Shown here: one piece after another, positions 1 to 6,156 of the stretch
Position numbering within the stretch: the stretch's first letter is position 1
Layout: each line of letters opens with the position of its first letter
NCBI GenBank assembly: GCA_900550055.1
Contig: URQU01000024.1
Span: 1 to 29,570 of the forward strand
Reading direction: 5' to 3'
Source: an uncultured Coriobacteriaceae bacterium
Lineage (GTDB): Bacteria > Actinomycetota > Coriobacteriia > Coriobacteriales > Eggerthellaceae
Length of the DNA stretch: 29,570 nucleotides
Program-made: the position numbers and the translations under genes
The notes under the pieces: model-generated
The model's database searches: none
What the model saw: only the letters and a program-made list of their open reading frames with translations
What the model was told of the DNA's origin: nothing

Positions 1-462
1 GTTTTCAAAGTGCTCGAAACGCAGGAACTGCATCATCAAGTGCCGCTCGTTCATGACCGACCGCTCGAGACGCGCTACGGGACCGGCTATAGGATGTGCG
101 AAGTTCCGTATCAAGCCGTGATTGATGGCAACAGGATGCGCCATGACGAATCGAACGAACCGATACACCGCAATGCCCGCCGAGCAGTCGTCCGACAACG
201 ACGCATGCAGTACCGCATCCCAGGCATCCCGACCTGCTTTTCGCACGATGCCCGCCTTCACACGCGCCGCCAACGTCGCATCGGTTTCGATATAGCGCAC
301 GCTTTGCCCTAACCGAGGCTGCAACGCGGTCTCGGTCGAAAAGTCTTCGGGCTGCTCGTGCAACGCATACGCTTGGAATATCGCCGTTAGCAGCCCTTCG
401 GTAGTGCCATCATGCACGTATGCCACGTTGTACAGCGACTCCCTACCGACATCCAAGCTCAT
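1..462 (-). CDS. DUF4130-family putative DNA repair/metabolism protein (3' end outside window)
   Basis: Reading the minus strand from the ATG at 462 gives an uninterrupted 154-codon frame (MSLDVGRESLYNVAYVHDGT...) with no stop before the window edge, so the C-terminus is missing. Features typical of the TIGR03915/DUF4130 family are the N-terminal YVHDGTTEGLLTAIFQAY stretch, a following ETDATLAARV segment, and a later YRFVRFVMAHP region. This family is named for its association with a radical SAM protein and, in other bacteria, a uracil-DNA-glycosylase-like domain; its biochemical role is unknown. The ATG overlaps the TGA of the upstream radical SAM gene (ATGA), so the two are translationally coupled and share the promoter near 1973-2001. 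Whether a glycosylase domain is fused at the C-terminus cannot be seen here. Family recognition is from memory of sequence style, not a search. Confidence 0.82.
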   Translation of the reverse strand, partial: MSLDVGRESLYNVAYVHDGTTEGLLTAIFQAYALHEQPEDFSTETALQPRLGQSVRYIETDATLAARVKAGIVRKAGRDAWDAVLHASLSDDCSAGIAVYRFVRFVMAHPVAINHGLIRNFAHPIAGPVARLERSVMNERHLMMQFLRFEHFEN

Positions 463-1931
463 GCGGGCACCTTCTGCCGGCCCTGCAACGCATGCTGCCA
501 ACCGAAAATCCCATCGACCACGCCTTCCTGAACCACCGGCGCCTGCAGCCGCTGCGCTCCTCTCGCGCTGCCGTCCAGCGCGGTCGCCTTATCCCCTGCT
601 CCTATGGCCGTACGCCCGACTTCCGACCCGAACAGGCTAAGCTGCCCAGGCAACACCTTCCCCGAACGGGCGCCATGACGGCCGCCTTCGATAGGGCTTG
701 CCAGCTGCGCCCGCAAAGCCTCGGGGCAAAACTCCACCCCGTTGCCTTGATATTTCCCGTTGCAGGTGATGAAGTAACGCGCCCGCTTAAAGGCGATTCC
801 CAGCTTGCGAAGCTCCCCTTCCCGCAAACACGAGGTGCGTCGGGCGCGCATGATTGAACGGGCTCCACATGGACCTATCCCCGGCACGCGCAGCAACACC
901 TCCAACGGAGCCGTATTCACCTCCACCGGAAACAAATCCAGATGATTCAGCGCCCATGCAGCTTTCGGATCAACATCCATCTCCAGATTCGGCGCATCGG
1001 CGCTGATAATCTCCGACACGTCGAATTTGTAGTAGCGCAGCAGCCAATCAGCCTGGTACAGCCTGTGTTCACGATTCAATTGCACCCCAACGTTCTGCGG
1101 CAGACGCTCATCGGAGCTTACCGGCAGATATGCGCTGAAGAACACGCGTTTGAGCTGCAAGGTCTTATATAGCGCCTGTGACAGGTTAAGGATTTGGAAA
1201 TCGGTTTCCGGAGTAGCCCCTATAATCATCTGCGTGGACTGCCCCGCTGGCACGAACGCACGCTCCCGCTCCTTCGGACGGGTAGATGGCAGATACGTTG
1301 TGCTGCGCCGCGATATCCCCCGCGATTCACGATCCTGTGCCATGTTGTCCCTGATTTGACGCATAGGGGAGATGATGCGCTGTTTGGTTTTCTGAGGGCA
1401 CAGCAAGCTCAAACTTGTCTGGCTAGGCAGTTCAAGGTTCACGCTCATGCGATCCACAAGATGCCCAAGCCTGTCGATAAGCTCCGGCGAGGTTCCCGGC
1501 ACGGCCTTCGCATGGATATATCCACGAAACCGGTGATGATCGCGCAGCAGCTGCAACGTGCGAATCATAAGCTCGGTGGTATGGTCGGGCGAACCGATGA
1601 CGCCCGAGCTGAGGAACAGCCCTTCGATATAGTTACGGCGGTAAAACGCCATAGTGAGATCGGCCAGCTCTTCAGGCGTGAACGCCGCACGCGGCACTTC
1701 GTTGCTGCAACGATTAACGCAATACGCGCAATCGTACACGCATACGTTGGTCATGAGCACTTTGAGCAGCGAGATGCAACGCCCATCGGGCGTAAAGCTA
1801 TGGCAGCATCCAGCGCCGAGCGCGTTGCCGACATAACCGGCCTTCGAGCTGCGCTGCAACCCCGACGATGTGCAGGCGACATCGTATTTCGCCGCATCGG
1901 CAAGGATCTCCAGCTTCTCCTGCACATCCAT
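459..1931 (-). CDS. Putative DNA modification/repair radical SAM protein with clamp-type motif
   Basis: A 490-residue protein of the TIGR03916 type (radical SAM linked to DUF4130/UDG). The [4Fe-4S]/SAM motif CxxxCxxC is at C64, C68 and C71, with further cysteines at 20, 42, 43, 52 and 75. A helix-hairpin-helix-like DNA-binding segment (LLRVPGIGPCGARSI) lies near residues 346-360. QLSLF at residues 430-434 matches the bacterial beta-sliding-clamp binding pentapeptide. It is followed by a tail of about 56 residues of little character. The start at 1931 has a purine-rich ribosome site (GGAAGGGGAG) just upstream. The stop overlaps the start of the DUF4130 gene by 4 bp. Expected role: radical chemistry on DNA or on a repair intermediate; the actual reaction is unknown. 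Promoter and a LexA-like box lie immediately upstream. Confidence 0.9.
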   Translation of the reverse strand: MDVQEKLEILADAAKYDVACTSSGLQRSSKAGYVGNALGAGCCHSFTPDGRCISLLKVLMTNVCVYDCAYCVNRCSNEVPRAAFTPEELADLTMAFYRRNYIEGLFLSSGVIGSPDHTTELMIRTLQLLRDHHRFRGYIHAKAVPGTSPELIDRLGHLVDRMSVNLELPSQTSLSLLCPQKTKQRIISPMRQIRDNMAQDRESRGISRRSTTYLPSTRPKERERAFVPAGQSTQMIIGATPETDFQILNLSQALYKTLQLKRVFFSAYLPVSSDERLPQNVGVQLNREHRLYQADWLLRYYKFDVSEIISADAPNLEMDVDPKAAWALNHLDLFPVEVNTAPLEVLLRVPGIGPCGARSIMRARRTSCLREGELRKLGIAFKRARYFITCNGKYQGNGVEFCPEALRAQLASPIEGGRHGARSGKVLPGQLSLFGSEVGRTAIGAGDKATALDGSARGAQRLQAPVVQEGVVDGIFGWQHALQGRQKVPA

Positions 1932-1946
1932 GGCTCCCCTTCCGCA

Positions 1947-1962
1947 AACACCCGTACGTGTT
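1947..1962. repeat. Imperfect palindrome in the leader of the radical SAM/DUF4130 genes
   Basis: The 16 bases from 1947 to 1962 have AACAC and GTGTT at their ends around a GTAC core. They lie downstream of the -10 box and upstream of the ribosome site of the radical SAM gene. It could be a second operator or a small mRNA hairpin; nothing decides between these. Confidence 0.3.
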
Positions 1963-1972
1963 ATAAGCAGTT

Positions 1973-2001
1973 ACTATACTCGTACGCTTGTTCGTGGTCA
2001 A
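1973..2001 (-). promoter_or_regulatory. Sigma-70-type promoter for the radical SAM/DUF4130 genes
   Basis: On the minus strand TTGACC (1996-2001) and TATAGT (1973-1978) are separated by exactly 17 bp. Both hexamers are one or two bases from consensus. The -10 is about 42 bases before the start codon at 1931, giving a short leader. A LexA-type palindrome occupies the spacer, so repressor binding would block RNA polymerase directly. Confidence 0.72.
1981..1994 (-). promoter_or_regulatory. Candidate LexA (SOS) box inside the promoter spacer
   Basis: The minus strand reads CGAACAAGCGTACG. It fits the Gram-positive/actinobacterial LexA consensus CGAACRNRYGTTYG at every defined position except one T in the right half-site. 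It lies entirely between the -35 and -10 hexamers of the promoter that drives a DNA-repair-type gene pair, which is where a repressor operator would be expected. A weaker match, differing at two positions, lies at 2001-2014. No binding data are available, so the call rests on motif, position and gene content. Confidence 0.6.
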
Positions 2002-2014
2002 GAACGTTTGTGCG
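2001..2014 (-). promoter_or_regulatory. Weaker second LexA-like half-palindrome
   Basis: The minus strand reads CGCACAAACGTTCT, differing from CGAACRNRYGTTYG at two defined positions. It abuts the -35 hexamer, with its centre about 20 bp (two helical turns) from the better box, which would allow cooperative binding. It may be chance. Confidence 0.3.
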
Positions 2015-2017
2015 ATA

Positions 2018-2977
2018 TCATCTCGGAACCCCGGTCAAATCGAATGCAGGGATGAAGCTGTCCTGGGCCGCACCGCCCTGCTGCCAGAAATAGTCGTCGA
2101 TCCCCAGCGAGTCGGCGTAGTCCAGCAGTTCCTCGTATTCCGCATCGGACACGCGTCCGGCCAGCTCAGGGCAGCGTCGAAGCTGGCGTTGCGCCCACGC
2201 ATCCCCAGCTTGCGCCGCATCGGCGAGCATCGGCGTGTACTGGTTCATCAACGACAGCAGCACGTCGCCTCCGAAGCGCTCCCATATCGCGCGCACCACG
2301 CGCTTGGAATCCTCCAAGGCGCCGGGCAGCATCAGGTGGCGCACCACCACCCCGCGCGTAAGGCGCGGCTGGCCGTCCACTTCGTCGCCTTCGGGAGCGC
2401 CCACGCAACGAACCATCTCCTCAAGCGCCGCCATGGCCACCTCGGGATAATCGGGCGCAGCGGAATAACGGCGGGCAAGGCTGCTCGAGCAATATTTGAA
2501 ATCGGTCAGGTACACGTCCACCGTGCCGACGTTGTCCCGCACGGCCTGCACCGTCTCGTACCCCGAGGTGTTCCAGACCACGGGCAACGTCAAACCACGG
2601 GCACGGGCGCGGGCAACGGCAGCGCGGATGTGGGGCGCATAGTGCGTCGGCGTGACGAAATTGACGTTCATCGCCCCCTGCTGCTGCAGGTCAAGGCACA
2701 TATCGGCCACATCGTCCACGGTCACGGGCACACCTACGCACCCCGTGGCTATCATCTGGTTCTGGCAGTACACGCACCGAAGCGGGCAGTTCGAGAAGAA
2801 CACGGTGCCGCTGCCGCGAGAACCGCTGATGGGCGGCTCCTCCCACATGTGCAGCGCCGCACGGGCCACCACCAGCTGCCCTTGCGCCCCGCACACACCG
2901 CGTTCATTGGCAGCGCGATCGACGCCGCACGCCCGCGGGCACAGCTTGCAGCAAGCCAACTCTTCTTCGAACTCCAT
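2018..2977 (-). CDS. Radical SAM protein, PflX-like (pyruvate formate-lyase activase homologue)
   Basis: A 319-residue protein of the COG1313 type. An N-terminal cysteine cluster (C9, C10, C13, C17, C29) resembles the extra cysteine region of PflX. The radical SAM motif CPLRCVYC gives C64, C68 and C71. Later segments NFVTPTHYAPHIRAA, VWNTSGYE and VDVYLTDFKY are characteristic of this family. Members are thought to act as glycyl-radical-activase relatives, but the substrate is not established and no glycyl radical enzyme is encoded nearby. The start at 2977 is preceded by a GGGAAGGGA ribosome site. The gene is separated from its upstream neighbour by 253 bp that contain inverted repeats, so it probably has its own promoter or leader. 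Length is normal for the family. Confidence 0.87.
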   Translation of the reverse strand: MEFEEELACCKLCPRACGVDRAANERGVCGAQGQLVVARAALHMWEEPPISGSRGSGTVFFSNCPLRCVYCQNQMIATGCVGVPVTVDDVADMCLDLQQQGAMNVNFVTPTHYAPHIRAAVARARARGLTLPVVWNTSGYETVQAVRDNVGTVDVYLTDFKYCSSSLARRYSAAPDYPEVAMAALEEMVRCVGAPEGDEVDGQPRLTRGVVVRHLMLPGALEDSKRVVRAIWERFGGDVLLSLMNQYTPMLADAAQAGDAWAQRQLRRCPELAGRVSDAEYEELLDYADSLGIDDYFWQQGGAAQDSFIPAFDLTGVPR

Positions 2978-3230
2978 AGCAGATCCCTTCCCTGCTTCTA
3001 TACGCGACCGCTAGTTGAAAGCCCGACCGCGCGCCATGCCCCGATGCGTTGCGGGCGTTCTCTCCTGCCAGGCAAAACCCAAGCCGCCCGGCAGACGAAA
3101 AGGCCCGCAACGCGAAACCCGGCCCATGGCGGGCAGCGGCGTCTCAACGCCTGCGCCCATCCATCCAAACAGCCGGGCAACCGCTTCGCGGGCCCTGTCC
3201 AATGCTCGATCGCCTTTAACGGGCGAGTAC
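2978..3230 (-). other. Intergenic leader with nested inverted repeats, no convincing gene
   Basis: This 253-bp gap contains an 11-bp inverted repeat (GCGTTGCGGGC at 3046-3056 against its complement at 3103-3113) enclosing a smaller CTGCC/GGCAG pair (3065-3069/3090-3094). It could fold into a branched RNA ahead of the PflX-like gene, or terminate or attenuate transcription from upstream. There is no clear U-run, so a simple terminator is not favoured. A 63-codon TTG-initiated minus frame (3011-3202) has no family resemblance and no good ribosome site. I see no strong promoter. Confidence 0.4.
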
Positions 3231-4202
3231 CTAGTTGAAGCCGGGATAAGCCCCCGTCATGCCGTCATCGTCCATGATGCCGGCATCGCCGAAATCGTCG
3301 CCCCAGTCGGCATCCTCGTCATGGTCGTGATCATGGTCGCCGTACGTTCGCTCGGCACGGGTCCAGTCCAGGCCCTCCTTCGCGCATGCGTCTTCCTCGC
3401 GATACACCAACGACAAGGCCGAGGGCGCCTTATCCGACCCGCCGATGATGGCCAGAAGCTCCAGCAGGCGCTGAACCGCCTCGGCCTGCGGCAGGATAAG
3501 GTCCGCATCGTCAGCGGTGGTCAACGCCGCGGTCAGCTCGCCCATGAGCATCTCCACGGTGTAGGTGCCGTCGAAACGGCCATCGGTGACGGCTGCCAGC
3601 AGCGCATCGCCCGCCGGGGTGAGCGCACCGGCGCGCATACCCGCGATCTCGCCCATGTCCGAAGACGTGCGCACCGCATGATACAGCGCATCGGCCTCCA
3701 CGGCGGCGACCAGCTGCGCCGAAGTCTGCAGGCTATACGCGGCACGGGCAAGCTGGGCCGAGCCCGGGCCACCGGCATCGGTGATGTGGGCTACCAGCAG
3801 ATCGAGAACCTTGCGTGCCGCCTCGACGCAGTCCTCCTCGCCGCCCACGAAGCAGCCCAGGTTCTCACGTGCCGCAAACGCATCGGGCACGGCGACGTCG
3901 GTGACCACGAGCGGCGCCTCGACGGCGACCAGGTCGGCGACGCAGGCCATGGCGTTGAGCTCGCGGGCGAAGGTGGGCGTGGTGCACGACAGGTCGATAA
4001 GCAGCGTGCCCTTACGCGCGCCCTGCACGATGCCGTTGTCGCCAAAGTACGCGTCCTCGAGCGCATTTTGCGCAGTGAAGTAGGTGATGACGGCATCTGC
4101 CACACCCGCATCGCCCACGCGCTGCCAGCCGGCGCCGCACAGGCGATCGGCCACCATATTCCCCACCGTATCGTTTCCTGCGAACACGAAAGCCTTCGTC
4201 AT
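3231..4202 (-). CDS. 6PGDH/3-hydroxyisobutyrate-dehydrogenase-like protein with degenerate active site
   Basis: A 323-residue protein whose layout follows the beta-hydroxyacid dehydrogenase family: N-terminal Rossmann fold, a central segment where the family has its substrate-binding DAPVSGG loop, and a helical C-terminal domain. Key positions are altered. The glycine-rich nucleotide loop reads AGNDTVGNM instead of GxGxMG. The substrate loop reads EAPLVVTDVAVPDA. In the GPGSAQLARAA segment, leucine stands where the catalytic lysine (GxGxxxK) is expected. The C-terminus from about residue 286 is highly acidic with an HDHDHDED run (290-297) that could bind metal. It starts 3 bp after the stop of the DegV gene, so the two are co-expressed. 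It may be a pseudoenzyme or a divergent reductase; the substrate is unknown. Confidence 0.78.
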   Translation of the reverse strand: MTKAFVFAGNDTVGNMVADRLCGAGWQRVGDAGVADAVITYFTAQNALEDAYFGDNGIVQGARKGTLLIDLSCTTPTFARELNAMACVADLVAVEAPLVVTDVAVPDAFAARENLGCFVGGEEDCVEAARKVLDLLVAHITDAGGPGSAQLARAAYSLQTSAQLVAAVEADALYHAVRTSSDMGEIAGMRAGALTPAGDALLAAVTDGRFDGTYTVEMLMGELTAALTTADDADLILPQAEAVQRLLELLAIIGGSDKAPSALSLVYREEDACAKEGLDWTRAERTYGDHDHDHDEDADWGDDFGDAGIMDDDGMTGAYPGFN

Positions 4203-4205
4203 GGC

Positions 4206-5141
4206 TTAACCCTCTTTCTTGATCTTGCGGGCGATGCGGTCGGCCACCGAAAGCTCCTCGCGCTTATCGCCGCCCCAAAACACCACGGCCAGCATGCCCG
4301 GCCCGACGTGGCTGCCGATGACAGGCCCGATGCTGCTTTCCAAAAACAGCAGGTTGTCGTCCTCTTTCGCCAACAGCTCCTTCAGACGCGCCGCGTCCTT
4401 GGGGCAGTCGGCGTTGCCGATGACCACGCAACGGCCCGGCATCTGGTCGGTCATGCGCTTCGAGCAGTACTCTGCCAGCTGCCTGACGCCCTTCTTGCGT
4501 CCGCGCGCCACGCCCGTCAGGGCAAGCTTGCCTTCAATGCTGATGTTGAGCAGGGGCTTCACGTCAAGCTTCGCGCCCGCATAGGCCACGGTGCTGGGGA
4601 TACGGCCGCCGCGGCGCAGCGATTCCAGGTCGTCGACCATAAACTCGGCGTCCACGAAGTAGCGCGCCTCCTCGGCCCACGCGGCCAGCTCGCGCGCCGT
4701 CATGCCGTTGTCGCGCTGGTTGAGCGCCTCGTAGACCAGAAGCGCCTCGGCGACCGACGCCAGATAGGTGTCGACCACGTACAGCTCGGCGCCGGGATGC
4801 TCGGCGACCAGCTGATCGCGCATCATCACCGCCGTGTTGAAACTGCCGGAAAGGCCGCTGGTGAAGCTCAAGTACACCGTGGGAACGCCGCTTTCGATGG
4901 CCTTTGAGAACACGTCGTGGAACACCGTCACGGGCACCTGCGCCGTGGACGGCTGCGAACCTGCGCGCATGCCCTCGTAAAACTCGTGCGGCGTGACGGA
5001 TCGATAGAAGTCGTCGCTGTGCTCGCCCTTCTCGTCGATATACGGAAACTCCAACAGCTGCACGCCGGGACGGTCGACCACCTCGAAGGGGAGGTCGCAG
5101 CAGGAGTCGATGATCAGATTGCATTTCGGCTGGGCTTCCAT
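4206..5141 (-). CDS. DegV family fatty-acid-binding protein (first copy)
   Basis: A 311-residue DegV protein. These bind a fatty acid and, in systems studied in Gram-positive bacteria (FakB), present it to the kinase FakA for acyl-phosphate formation. Family marks are LIIDSCCDLP at the N-terminus, PSTAQVP, the lipid-site segment SFTSGLSGSF, DDLESLRRGGRI, and the C-terminal SHVGPGMLAVVF. The start at 5141 was chosen because AAAGGAGATGC precedes it perfectly; a longer in-frame extension would run into the neighbouring gene and has no family similarity. It is followed after 3 bp by the 6PGDH-like gene and preceded after 61 bp by another DegV gene. No FakA homologue is in the window. Confidence 0.93.
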   Translation of the reverse strand: MEAQPKCNLIIDSCCDLPFEVVDRPGVQLLEFPYIDEKGEHSDDFYRSVTPHEFYEGMRAGSQPSTAQVPVTVFHDVFSKAIESGVPTVYLSFTSGLSGSFNTAVMMRDQLVAEHPGAELYVVDTYLASVAEALLVYEALNQRDNGMTARELAAWAEEARYFVDAEFMVDDLESLRRGGRIPSTVAYAGAKLDVKPLLNISIEGKLALTGVARGRKKGVRQLAEYCSKRMTDQMPGRCVVIGNADCPKDAARLKELLAKEDDNLLFLESSIGPVIGSHVGPGMLAVVFWGGDKREELSVADRIARKIKKEG

Positions 5142-5160
5142 GCATCTCCTTTCGTTGAAA

Positions 5161-5186
5161 CGCCCACGCTCCTCAGGCCGTGGGCG
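5161..5186 (-). other. Intercistronic hairpin between the two DegV genes
   Basis: CGCCCACG (5161-5168) pairs perfectly with CGTGGGCG (5179-5186) around a 10-base loop. On the minus strand it is followed by TTTC only, so it is a poor terminator. It may partially attenuate or protect the downstream message, giving the two DegV genes different levels. Confidence 0.45.
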
Positions 5187-5202
5187 GGTTTTCGCTTTGT
5201 CC

Positions 5203-6105
5203 CTAAGATGTACAGGCCAAAGCCGCCTTCGGTCCGGTAAGCTTACCCGAGATGGCATGCGCGCATTCATAGGCGACGCCGACGGCCGGGCCCACGTGCA
5301 GCCCCACCACCGGGCTTACGGGAAGCACGCTGACCTTGCGGCCGAGCATGGGCTCGATGACCTCGTGGGCCCACTTAACCGCCGGGGCCTTATCGCCGAT
5401 GTAGTGCACAACCACATCGCGCAGCCCATGCTCCTCGATATCCGCCTTCATGGCCGCCACGATCTTGTCCAGGGCCTTTTTGCGCGTGCGCACCTTGGCG
5501 AAGGTGATCGGGGAGCCGTCGCGCACGGCGAGCACCGGCGCCAGCTGGATAAGGTTGCCCAGAAGCGCCGCCGCGCCGCCGATGCGCCCGCCTTTCTGCA
5601 GAAACGTCAGGCTTTCCGGCGTGAAGAGGAAGCGGGTGCGCTCGATGGCGTCGAGGGCCGCCTGGGCCACGCCGCGCAGGTCCTCGCCCGCATCGCGCGC
5701 CGCCACGGCCTCGAGCACGGGGAACGCCTCGTCGAAGCCGCAGGACTGCGAGTCGATCAACTCCCACTTGAAGGCGATGTTGCGCGCGGCCACCGCGCGG
5801 ATGGCGCGCAAGGCGCCTTCGTAGGCGCCCGAAAGGCCGGTGGAGATGAAGATGCCGCACACCTGGTCTCCGGCGCGGGCGGCATCCTCGAACACCTCTT
5901 CCAGCAGATGCTGGGAAGGCTGGCTTGACGTGGGGATATCATCCACCATGTCGTAGATATCGGCATAGAACGCATCCAAATCCATGGTTGCGTCCTCGTA
6001 TTCCCTGCCGTTGCGGTTCACGTACAGCGTGACCACCTGGATATCAAGCTGGGCGGCCATCTCCTGCGTGATCGAAGACACGGAATCGGTGATGATCCTG
6101 ATCAT
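5203..6105 (-). CDS. DegV family fatty-acid-binding protein (second copy)
   Basis: A 300-residue DegV protein, clearly distinct from its downstream neighbour. It begins MIRIITDSVSSI, as most DegV proteins do. It has the lipid-pocket segment ISTGLSGAYEGA, the conserved ESLTFLQKGGRIGGAAA loop, and a C-terminal VGLHVGPAVGVAYE. The ribosome site GGGGGATTC lies just ahead of the ATG at 6105. The gene is 51 bp downstream of the nicotinate phosphoribosyltransferase stop and probably belongs to the same transcript. Paralogous DegV proteins usually differ in acyl-chain preference; that is family knowledge and not visible here. Confidence 0.94.
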   Translation of the reverse strand: MIRIITDSVSSITQEMAAQLDIQVVTLYVNRNGREYEDATMDLDAFYADIYDMVDDIPTSSQPSQHLLEEVFEDAARAGDQVCGIFISTGLSGAYEGALRAIRAVAARNIAFKWELIDSQSCGFDEAFPVLEAVAARDAGEDLRGVAQAALDAIERTRFLFTPESLTFLQKGGRIGGAAALLGNLIQLAPVLAVRDGSPITFAKVRTRKKALDKIVAAMKADIEEHGLRDVVVHYIGDKAPAVKWAHEVIEPMLGRKVSVLPVSPVVGLHVGPAVGVAYECAHAISGKLTGPKAALACTS

Positions 6106-6156
6106 GAATCCCCCTATCGAAAGCGCGACCGAGACGCGCGTACATTACGTTCAACC

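Noticed and set aside
3011..3202. 63-codon minus-strand frame ending, like its upstream neighbour, in Phe-Asn-stop
   Set aside because: The shared 9 bases (CTAGTTGAA at 3011-3019 and 3231-3239) are too short to show duplication; TTG start without a ribosome site.
3015..4907. 630-codon plus-strand frame opposite the dehydrogenase-like and DegV genes
   Set aside because: Antisense of two coupled minus-strand genes with good starts; no family features.
5142..5270. N-terminal extension of the first DegV protein to 354 residues
   Set aside because: Would overlap the second DegV gene; the extension has no family similarity, whereas ATG at 5141 has an ideal ribosome site.
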